64,000 nt of DNA, taken from positions 1-64,000 of the forward strand of contig BDSL01000010.1 of the NCBI GenBank assembly GCA_003116995.1. Direction: 5' to 3'. The position numbers and the translations under genes were made by a program. The DNA comes from Yamagishiella unicocca. Lineage: Eukaryota; Chlorophyta; Chlorophyceae; Chlamydomonadales; Volvocaceae. The notes below the pieces were generated by a model that made no database searches, had not been told where the DNA came from, and worked only from the letters and a program-made list of their open reading frames with translations. This document shows, piece by piece, positions 23,701 to 33,396 of this stretch. Position 1 is the first letter of the stretch, and each line of letters opens with the position of its first letter.

Positions 23701-25423
23701 CTTTTCACCATCACCCACTCCCTCGACTCCTTTCCCTTCCCTTCCCAGCCCAGTCCAGTATCCCCTCCTCTCCCAACTCCCCGCCGTTTCCCCTCTTGCC
23801 TGCAAAAGGTTCGCCACCGTAACTTCATGGTACAGGAGCACGTACGACGTCACCGAGTCAACCGACTCCGCCAAGTGGCTCGCCAGCAGCGGGTACACAA
23901 ACTCCTTCCATGCTTCAATCAGCAAAAGGTCGTGAACCAGAACCTGGTAGCAGCCAAACGGGTTGGGCATGTTTAGCTCGTGGAACACGCCCACAAACCC
24001 CGGCGCAATCCCCTGCCCGCGTCCCCCCGCCACCGCAAGTACCGGTCCCCCCCCCTCCCCCAGCCCAGCCACACATGCAGCTTGTCCAGCGACACCAGAA
24101 GTCACCCCCCTTCCCCCCAGCCCAGCCACACATGCAGCTTGTCCAGCGACACCAGAAGTCACCCCCCTCCCCCCAGCCCAGCCACACATGCAGCTTGTCC
24201 AGCGACACCAGAAGTAACCCCCTTCCCCCCCCAGCCACACATGTAGCTTGTCCAGCGACACCAGTAGCTCCACGATGAACTCGTCGCTGTGGTTCTGCGC
24301 GTTGTAGTGGGCCTGCAGGGGCACGGCCGTGCCCCGGAAGTAACGCAGCAGGCGAGTCATAGGTGCCGAGCTGGGTCCACTTCATTGGAGGCCGCAGGCG
24401 GGAGCACGACACAAGAGCATGGACCTTCGCAACGGTGCTGAGCTCCTGTCTCGCTTCCTCCCGCTATCTGGCCGCAATGCCGCTTTCTTTCTACCGGTCT
24501 TAGCTGGCCCACGGCATACAGGCGGTTCCACAATTGCGGCTTCACGCGTCCGAATGTCCTCATTTGGTCGTTGCAGATATGCAGTATCAGACACCAGTCT
24601 AAAAGGACGCGGGGCTCCCTTTCGCGTCGTGTACGATGTAGCGCCCGTAGCGGACGATGCACCCCGCATGAGGGCAGTGGGCCAGGGAGGGGCCAGCCAG
24701 CAGCAACCCCCAGCCCCTAAACGCATGCATACGCCAACACTGGTGTCCTCAGCGGCACGATACCTGGAGGTTGAGCTGCTCAAACCACTCGTGCTGCGCG
24801 TGCCACTTGGTGCCTCCAACCTGGTGGAAGAGGGTTGGGCCCACCTGGTGTTACGCGGTCCCAATCGCGCTCTCTTCTCGCTGTGTCGTGACCCCTTTCT
24901 CCAGTGCTTGTGAATTGTGCTTCAAGGCCTTGCGAACAGCCGCTCTTTCCCAACAGATTGAGCGGACGCATTCGGCAAACGTCCCGTGGTTCGGCAAGCG
25001 ACATTTAAAGGGGCAAAACGAATCCCGTATCCAGACCGGTCGATTGCGTCGCACGTAGGCACAGACGCATAATTCCTTATTAGCTGTACACTTGTGGGAA
25101 AGTAATTTCAGTCAGTCACGCCGAGTGCTGAGCCAAGGCCAACGTCAGGCCATAATTACCCTGAGAAGTACACTGCAGCCCGGACCAACCTCTTCAATGC
25201 TCAGCGGCGCAAGTTGACTTATAATACGCTCCGCTTCCGAGGCGTTAAGTAAGGCCTGCATGGGCAGGTAAAGCCGAAAGTACATCGGTAATAGTTTGTC
25301 GGATATTGAAGCCAAATTGTACCCAACGAGACGAAGGTCAACGAAAGCGAAAGAAATGACCTGCGCGACTCCGCCTCCTTGCGCCTGCTGCCCGCGCTGG
25401 AGCAGCTGCTCAATTGTCTCCAT
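17719..25423 (-). CDS. ZMYND10: ZMYND10-like dynein arm assembly factor without MYND finger, 16 exons
   Basis: Exons 5' to 3': 25423-25361, 25255-25190, 24820-24764, 24312-24241, 23943-23800, 23393-23267, 22967-22862, 21700-21475, 21101-20976, 20590-20525, 20288-20121, 19958-19836, 19594-19379, 19162-19025, 18620-18597, 18423-17719. Phases agree, giving 808 aa plus TGA. In order, the segments match animal ZMYND10: WHAQHEWFEQLNLQ, VLVHDLLLIEAWKEFVYP, HEVTVANLLQVALYHSHAAE, LELADWCSRKLTRL, LAILRYVTDALPQLP, RLKITQTDGQVWLAVTNLL and FDQLPVLKDLQRALDEL. ZMYND10 is a cytoplasmic factor for preassembly of axonemal dynein arms, which fits a flagellate. The usual C-terminal MYND zinc finger is not seen; only one Cys remains after exon 9. 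Instead there is an unrecognised region (VHDSGVYESWYDFSMEVDDS, VVRWGSLTAEALLQLPELP) and a disordered tail with PVVAA repeats and an acidic end. Introns 5, 9 and 13 start with GC. Confidence 0.88.
17946..18092 (-). repeat. 15-bp coding repeat (PVVAA)n in the ZMYND10-like tail
   Basis: About ten copies of a 15-bp unit (GGTGCCGCCACCACC on the plus strand) lie in the last exon and encode consecutive Pro-Val-Val-Ala-Ala pentapeptides on the minus strand. One copy reads SVVAA. The tract is in-frame and looks like an expandable flexible linker. Confidence 0.92.
19203..19286 (-). repeat. Intronic element shared with the aminotransferase gene, copy A
   Basis: About 80 bp in ZMYND10 intron 13 match 43462-43546 in reverse complement at roughly 85% by eye. 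The best block includes GTCGGCCGTGGATTCGCGG followed by ATTCTC. Both copies have the same orientation relative to their host transcript. This copy covers more than a third of its 216-bp intron. Confidence 0.75.
21305..21462. repeat. 21-bp minisatellite, about 8 copies
   Basis: The unit is GATCGTTATGCCCGGCTGATT, reduced here to the anchors GATCGTTATG and CCCGGCTGAT. The last three copies carry CCTTATG instead of CGTTATG. It lies in ZMYND10 intron 8, directly next to exon 8. Confidence 0.93.
21717..22592. repeat. 48-bp minisatellite, about 18 nearly identical copies
   Basis: Each unit starts GGTGCGGGTGCGGAGGATGG and contains the palindrome CAGCTAGCTG. Only one copy differs visibly (GACGGG for GATGGG near 22452). 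It lies in ZMYND10 intron 7. Because 48 is a multiple of three, two plus-strand frames stay open for 391 and 299 codons; they are repeat artefacts. The near-identity implies very recent amplification or homogenisation. Confidence 0.96.
24056..24250 (-). repeat. Minisatellite built from the 3' end of ZMYND10 exon 4
   Basis: Three intronic copies, 53-57 bp apart, repeat the last coding bases of exon 4 (encoding LVSLDKLH) together with the splice donor GTGTGG. The real donor is at 24240; copies lie at 24187, 24131 and 24074. Between copies are C-rich (plus strand) spacers. Confidence 0.85.
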
Positions 25424-26903
25424 AGTTAAGTTGCTTATTTAGATTTTAGCCGTCTCTTTCCGATCGCTGCAGGCTTCGAAGAAGGCTATCGTTTGGAACG
25501 TACAATCCATTTAGTGTGGTCTACACACATATAATAATTCCGTGCATTCCTGGACTTTAGCGGGCTGATGGAGAGAGTGGAACTGGGCGAGGGACTCCTG
25601 CCGTACAGTGAGTTGTCATACTTCCTCGAAGATCGTCAAGTTGGTGGTGACAAGAGACTGCTGTAGAGCTCGTATGCTGTACGAATTATGTGGTTCTTTG
25701 TTTTCATCAATCGGAGCCATCGAGGCTGGATCGCTTGCATTACTTGCATGCAGGTTACCAAGCTGCAGGAGAAATAGAGGGTAGGTCATGTGCTTGTCGC
25801 CGGTCACTCCCTTGGCGGGGCCGAGGTTAGCAAAGGAACGGGAGTGCGTGGCATGGCGTACCACCTGGGTGCACCCCTCGGCCTGCGTCTACAGAGTGCC
25901 CGACATTTGGCGGGTTTTTACACCATCAATCTGCGACGATGCGCAACCTCCTTTACCGTTTTGTGTCGTCATGTAAAGCATCTGACAAGATGGCAGTATT
26001 TAACGTGCGCTTCATAAAGTTCATACCCGGCGCACATTCGGCTACTCCCATGCGTGTTACGAAACACGAAGACTGCGTGCTCACAAAACATGTGCATATC
26101 GCGGCATCTGTTGGCTGCTAGCGCCAGCTTCTCGTACGATGAGATCTCGGTATGGGCTTCCCCTCTCGTCCTGGACTCGCCCGGGCTTGCGGTCACTGGT
26201 CCTTGGGTCCTGTAACTTCGTGCACAGTCTGGGGATGTTACAAGGACCCAAAAAGCTTTTTTCCGGCTACTTTTACGCCGTAGTGGGATGTGTTCCTGTA
26301 TATGCGTCAGTCGACGTGTGCCATGCCGTGTTTGTGCTGACATACCATCACACCTGGTTCGATATTTGGTTTCTGTCGAATGGAACTAAACCAGGTGTAC
26401 AGGTGTAAAATATGTTACAGGGATTTAGGGTTATAGGTGCTGTGTGGAGATGGAAATGGGCTTAGCCGTGCGTCGTCGAATCTCGCATGGCCCAACATGG
26501 CCGAACGACGTTACTGCTGAAGTGTGCACGGCAACAACTAGAGTTCTGTTCGACCCAAGAGCCTCTTCATCACAACAGCTTTGCGAATAGGAGTTTAATT
26601 GCATTAATACCAGCCCACAGCTTCGAGCATCTCACCATGCCAGTCTCGTCGTACGTGCTGGCCAGGGGTACGGTAGAAGTCTGCAACGAATACAAAACAA
26701 TCCACAGACGCGATGACCGTGCTCCACATTAAAATAATAATGCGCATTACATGTTTCTATCATATATAAGCTTCGGCAACCATGGAACACTTGAAGACTT
26801 GTCACTGTCACTCTTGATGCCCTTAGTGCGCTATGTATGTAATACGAACAAGCATAACGCAAGCACGCTTAGCTAGCTAGTCCGTCACTGTTGGGCAGAC
26901 ATA
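25424..26903. other. Divergent intergenic region between the ZMYND10-like gene and RLK-A
   Basis: About 1.5 kb separate the two divergent start codons and should hold both promoters. It is more AT-rich than the flanking genes. Two things stand out. A GHSLGG lipase-like hexapeptide frame occurs at about 25788-25826, isolated between splice-like sites. One copy of a dispersed sequence (ACTCGCCCGGGCTTG, about 26168-26195) also occurs near 44786, 45698 and 46685. No complete gene is visible. Confidence 0.5.
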
Positions 26904-29900
26904 ATGCGGCTATTTCTAAAGGCCAAACGCCAAACTCCCTCTGCGGCCAACCTTGTCGTTCTCCTGTTGGTCGGTTTTTGGCCTCTTCGAACGCACGGAC
27001 GAACCATTGCAGCCAGTTCTGTTAAAGGTCAGCAAAACGGCGGTTGAGTCTCTGCCAGCTCGCAGTTTTGCACTTCTGGCGCGCGAGTTCAGGATAGGAG
27101 CAAGCCAGCGTGTCGTTCCCTGGAGGTTACTGAGCGGGATAATTCCATCTGGCACGTAGTAGGTGTCTCATGCCTGTACCGCCCAACCCACCCTCCTATA
27201 TTTCCCTCCTACAACGTCCTCCTGAACCCTACCTCAACCGGAATGCCATCCGACATGACCGCTGTCGCCCCATACCCGTGAATTGTAACCCCGACATGTA
27301 CAGAGTTCGTCGCTGCGCTAAATGACCCCGCAACCGACGTGGTGGTCCAGCTGGGGAGTATGGTGTGGCAGGACAGCGACTGGGAGGGCTACATCTTGCC
27401 CATCCCGTTGCTCCGAAACGTCACCATATCGGGTAACGGCACCGAGGAGTCACCGGACACGTGGCCGTTGCTGGATGCCAACTACCTCACCGGCAAGGCA
27501 GGTACCGGTATCACAGCTCGTCAGGCCCCTGTACGGCGACCCATTGCTTATTTACTCGTCTAATTGAACGTTCTCACTAGAGGCAGATAGATACTGCGGT
27601 GGGAAATCCAGAGATACGACGTGGGATTTGTTGGACGTACGGAGGAAACCAGAACGCTGCGCGCTGCTGCCACCGTGCACTTGCGCGTGCTGTTGGTGTA
27701 GATGTGCGGTTGCGGAGCAGGTTGAGGCCGGGTTGGGATGGAGCAGGTTGAGACCGGGTTGGGAGCAGGTTAAGACCGGGTTGGGAGCAGGTTAAGACCG
27801 GTGTGGGGTTGCGGAGGCTCCTGTGTGTATCACTTATCAGCGAGCAGCGGAGGAGGTATACCTGCAGGCAGGTGGGCTGCAGCGGATCGGAAGCGGAAGG
27901 CGTTGGACGAGGAATGCCGTACGTGTAGCCTACGCGGCGGGGGACCATTGTCTGAACTTACTTTTAGTGGACAACGCGCTTTGGGGTGCTCCAGGGAGGG
28001 TGCTATTATCAGTTGCTGCCCAGCAGTCGCTCGCTGCACTCCCTACCCAGCCACTCGCCGTCGCTTTCCACGCCTCAGGTACGCCTGGGCAACGGAGTAA
28101 CGCTCACGCTGCGGGGCTTGGTGTTGAAGCGTTTTCGGCGCGGCAACCTGAGCTTGGCGCCGGGCTGTGACTTCTTGGCATCGTGCCTGCCCGAGGATCG
28201 AGCCATCCTGGCAGCGCAGAACGTCCTCCTCATACGACGTAAGCGTCCGCAATGTGCATGCGGGAGGGGGAAGTAAGTCTGCGGCCGCCCGGCGCCCCAC
28301 CGCAGGGTGCCAGGTGCCTGCTGCCATCCCCCTCCCGCGCTAGATAGATAGGTGTAGCTGTGCAGGGCCGTCGCAGCTCGTATGAACGCTATGTCCACCG
28401 TAACCAGCTCGGAAGTTGCTTCAGAAAATTTGTGGGGATAGCGATGAAGTCTGGCAAAGCACTTAGCTAGGTGGATGAGGGAGGGAAGGAAGGAGGAAAG
28501 GGAGATCCATCGGCGCCAATAAACGGCCTTGACGGCCGCATGACTTGTATGTCAGTTGTACTGTGGCTCGCTGCCAGATGTACGCGACAGCTTCGGCTTC
28601 AGTTTCCCGCCCTTGTTACAGTCTTGATCGACGCGTTGGCAAATACCTTTAACAAGACCCATCCGTCAAACACGGCTGCCGTCCCCGCTGTCCGTCTGGA
28701 GGTTCTCACTGATGATGGCGTGGAGCCGTCCCAACGCTAATGAGCCGTTAGCGGCCGGCGGCACGCGACCTCTATGCATGCCGATCCCGCCGTCCCCGTC
28801 CTTACTAAATGGCCCCTCTCCCTCCTCCCCGCCGCCACCCGCAGGTCTGTGCTACCCGGCTTCCATGCAGCCAATGGTGAGCCGGTCGTCACCGCAGGTT
28901 ATTAGGGGGCGCGCGCCCCTGTTCCGCCCGGGAGCTTACTTTGTGGGCGGACGGGCCGACGCGGAGCTCGTCTTGTTGAACAGCTTGCCCTCCGTCCCTG
29001 CCCTCTCGAGAGGGTTACCGTAATGTGCAAGCCAAATGGAGCCCCGCCAGTGTTGGCGAGGCCGCCGTGTGTTAACAAGCGAGCTAGCGCCCGCCCGCCT
29101 GGCGCGTTGGGCAGCGTGCGTCTGCTGTATGCGCTTGCTTGGAAGTCGGCGGGTCGATGCCACTACTGGGTATCTTCGGTCCTTAGGGTTTTAGGGCTTT
29201 AGGGTTGTCATTGACGGCTGCCCAGCGCCCCGTGTGTATGGTTGCCGCTGCTTAAAGAGGGGGTCCCTGCCCTCCTGACACGGTTTTCTCTTTCGTACAC
29301 GGGTTTTCCTTGCAGCCCTCATGACACCGGCCGCCCTGCCCGACCTGGCTTCCCGTCGCTTCCCCACTCCTCGCCGCGGCCCCTCCGCCGCCCATCAGCG
29401 GGCCCCTGCTTCCCCACTTCTCGCCCGCAGGTTCACGCAATGAGCACGCGGCCTCTCAGCATGCCCGGCAACCAAACCTACCGCGGCTTCGTCCCCCAAA
29501 CCGGCTGCGTGGACGCCAGCTCGCCAGGAGCTGAAGATGTGCCGTTGCAGCGGCAGTGCTGGCCGCACAGAGGCTCGTACGACGACATGGGTATCTATGG
29601 AATGAACGTCGACGCCAACCAGAAGCAGGTGATTGCTCGAATGGGGAGCGAGGGAGGACTAGGAGCCTGCGAGCGCGGCCGCGGCTGTCTGAAGCATGTT
29701 TTGACAGCAGGTTTCCCGCGCCGGTCCCTTCGCGGAGGGTGTATGTGCTGGTGGCCTGGCACTGACAGATCCGGGGCTTGCTCTGTGGTCCGCTGAAGCA
29801 ATGGGCTTCCCCCTGCCCATCCAGTTGCAAACTGGATATGTGCTGCGGCTGTTGTCGGTAGAGTACGTGTGCCAAGAGATGCTGGCCGTGGAGTGCATTA

Positions 29901-32900
29901 CCCAGTTTGGTACGGTCGGCTGTTACGAATCCTACCTGGAAGGAAAGCTGCCGCCATCAGCGCTAAGGCCACCGCAACCGCAAGTCGCAGCGCCGGACGC
30001 TTCTGTGGACAACGGCACCGGCCCGAGCACCGCAGACGGCGACGTGCTTCTGGGAGCAATCGCTGCTGGCACGGTTGGAGGTGAGCTGAATCAAGTTAGG
30101 GTTTAGGGCTTAGGGCTTAGGGCTTAGGGCTTAGGGGGCCGCCCACGTCTGCTGCTGGCCCGGTGGAGCGGTGGCTGGTGGAAAGGTGCAGTGGATTGAG
30201 GGGCAGTGGATTGAGGGGCAATGGATTGAGGTGCAGTGACTTGAGGGGCAGTGGCTTGAGGTGCAGCGGATTGAGGGGCAGTGGCTTGAGGGGCAGTGGA
30301 TTGAGGTGCTAGGCTGGAAGCGAGGGCGGAGATGTAGGGGCGCGATGTATTCGTAAAGAAGGGGTGGGGTTGCCGCGTGCATGGGGTAAGGTTGCGTCCT
30401 TGGTGGCGCAGTGTTGTAGAGCCGCGCAGAGGCAAATATAGCCTACTATACGGCGAAAGTCTGGACAAGCAGGGTTGCCAGATTAGGTACCCTTGTGACC
30501 AGGCGGCTAGCGCTTCCGGATGAGGTTCAGAGGCTCAGTGCAGGTGTAACCGTAGATGCCCTCCGCGTTTGGTTGCTGTTGCTACTGTTGGTGCTGGTGG
30601 TGCTGCTGCTGCTGTTGATGCTGTTGTTGGTGCTGGTGGTGCTGCTGCAGGTGTTATGCTGGTCGGTGCCATCGCTGCTGGAGTGGTTCTGCTGGTGTGC
30701 CGACGAAGACGGCGGAGCCAGCAGCCGTCCAAGCTCCCGCAGCGCCAACATACCAGCGGCGGCGGAGGCCAGAAGGCCGGGGACGGGGCAAGTCCAACAC
30801 TGAAAGGATCCAGCAGCCACGCCGTCGATGTTGACACTTCCGACACGCTCAGGTACGCCCGGGGGGTTGCAAGGAAAACAGGTGTACGAAGAAAAACCGT
30901 TTATGATTGACGTTTCGAGGTGCATGCTGGAGAACTTGGTTCAGGAAACTAAGGTGCGCCCGGGGTTGGGAGGGGAGGTTAGTTGAGGAAAGCCCGTGGA
31001 CTAGGACGCCGAGTAGGAAGGAGGTGGGTGGGTCGCTGTCGGACGACCACCCGCTCTTTCCACAGCAGGGTTCCACGACTGAGGATGATGCGGAAACCCG
31101 GAACCCCAAATCCGCTTTGGCACGCAGGACTAGCTAGACTGGTATCGGTACTTGGGGGGTGGCCGTAATCTGCTTGTTTTCCGCTGTTTGCCTCTATCTG
31201 TTGATTGCCGCTCCACCGGTCTACGTGCAAGGCTGCGAACCCTCTCACGAGGAGTCGTGTGCCCGAAAATAATGGGTTGCCGGTATCTGTGGCAATTTAC
31301 CGCTGAGCCGCGTTACTTACCTACACGGAAAATAACCAACCGGACGGGTTCCCGTATGGTCGTTGGAATTGGTTACATTCATGCATCAATCGACGACGCA
31401 ACATGCCAGCGCCAACGCAGCAGGCAGTCTCGGCCTGCTGGTGCCTCTCTGATGGCACTTCCACATGCGGGAATCCCCCTCACGCCGTGCCCCGATTACT
31501 CGCCATTCCTGACCGCTGTCTCTTTCAATGACTCCCCGTCCTGCTGCTCCTCTCCATCCCACTTACGCAATGCGGCGTACCGACACACGCTCAGCGCCCA
31601 AGTGACAGGGGCGAACAGCTCCATGACCGCGTGCGACCATCTGCTTGCGGACGGTTCCTCATTAAATTCAGGTTCGTTGCCGGTTGGGACGTTCGTTGAT
31701 GTCGATATCATGCTTGTTGCGGGGAGCAGTTTAGACGCCCAAAACATGATGCATTAGGTGCGTGGATGAGTGGAGGTGCGAGCGACAGGGCCCGCCCGCG
31801 TCGCAGCATGGATGGGGCTGCTGGGCGGGACACACCCATCGCAACGCGCGCCAGGCGCGCGTCTCAGTTGCTCGCGGTAGGCGAGCAGCCCCCAGGGTCA
31901 CAGGGTCTGATTTTACCAGTCCATGGGTCGCAAGCCCTTAGTAGGCTGCTGTTTGGCCGCTGTTCAGCAGCTGCTGGATAGCTTGAAAACCACCCAACTA
32001 GCAGCTGTTTGCTCGACTCACCAGAGGTCGAGCCGGTGCCGGCCAACCGCGGCAGAGGGAGCTGCCAGCCTGCCACAGCCTTTCGTGTTCGCCGCTGCGT
32101 TCCATTTCAGGCGTTCCTGCGCGATGCCTCACGACCTGCTCATGTTGGCTCATCAACTTGCCCGCCCTTCTTCTGTACTGTACCATCTCAGGCGCTTCCG
32201 CAAGCGACGGGTACGGCAACCGCAACCCCAGCCATAAGGTCCCAGCAGTCCTACCCTCCCTGGATCCCTACATGGTGGTCACCCCCCTCACGCCCCAGCG
32301 CCCCGATGTTCGGTTGGACATGGACCCCCGCGACGAGGTCAAGCTGTTGCCGCGGACGCTGGGAAAAGGGTCATACGGCAGGGTGGCGGAGGGCGAGTAC
32401 CAGGGGCAGAGGGTTGCGGTCAAGATACTCACAGACTGCACCCTGGAGGGCTGGGGGCTGGGAGCTGCTGGTGGCAGCGAGGGCTGCGAAGACACGCGTA
32501 GGCGGTGTTTCATCGACAGCCTGGCTCAGGAGGTCCAGGTGCTGGGGCGCTGCCAGCACCCCAACGTCGTACGCCTGCTGGCCGCCTGCCTGACACCGCC
32601 ACGCGTCTGCCTGGTGATGGAGCTCATGGACTGCTCCCTGGACCGACTGATGTACAGCAAGCCAGGCGAGCTCTTGCCCTTGCACCTGGTGAGACCTGCT
32701 GTACGGCACTGTCGCGGGATGACGTGTGAGCTACCTGCGACCACGTGAGTCGTACGTTTGCATGCCGGTGGAGGTGGCCGGGGGCGGGCGCCCTTGCATC
32801 TCACCCATACTGCACCAATATATGTCACCAGTACCTCACGGGTACCTCGTTGGTACCTCGTTGGTACGTCACGGGTACGGCATCGGTACGCCACTGGTAC

Positions 32901-33345
32901 GCCACTGGTACGTCACTGGTACAGCACCGGTACCGCACCCATACACTGGGAATTGGGGCGGGGCGGCCTCTGGAGCGGCCAGTGGAGTTCCCGGGTCTCT
33001 GGAGTGTGGGCGGCGCAGGCAGCTGCACGCTGTCGCGGGCGCAGCCGATGCTGCAGCAATCAGCCCAGTACTACTGCGGAGCTTCGGTGAAGGGCCGCCC
33101 AGCGCAAGGCGGTCACTCGTGCGCACCATGCGTACATTTTAGTGGTAGCAGGCGCTACCCTTCACGGTCGTATCATTGCTGCTCGCCGCCGCTGCTGCTG
33201 CCGCCGCCACCGTTTGCTGCTGACTCCGTAGGTGCTAGACATTGCCCTGGACGTGGCCCGGGGACTGGAGTACCTGCACCCCACCATCGTGCACCGAGAC
33301 CTCAAACCAGGGTGAGGTAGATAGGTAGATAGGTAGATAGGTAGG

Positions 33346-33396
<51 letters not shown>

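Noticed and set aside
30495..30803. Leu/Val-rich plus-strand frame that looks like a membrane protein
   Set aside because: It is CTG/GTG-rich intron sequence before RLK-A exon 7; the true transmembrane helix is in another frame beginning at 30651.
31766..31981. Frame proposed as the missing RLK-A juxtamembrane exon
   Set aside because: It has a weak acceptor, its best donors leave the wrong phase for the kinase exon, and it does not resemble RLK-B exon 8.
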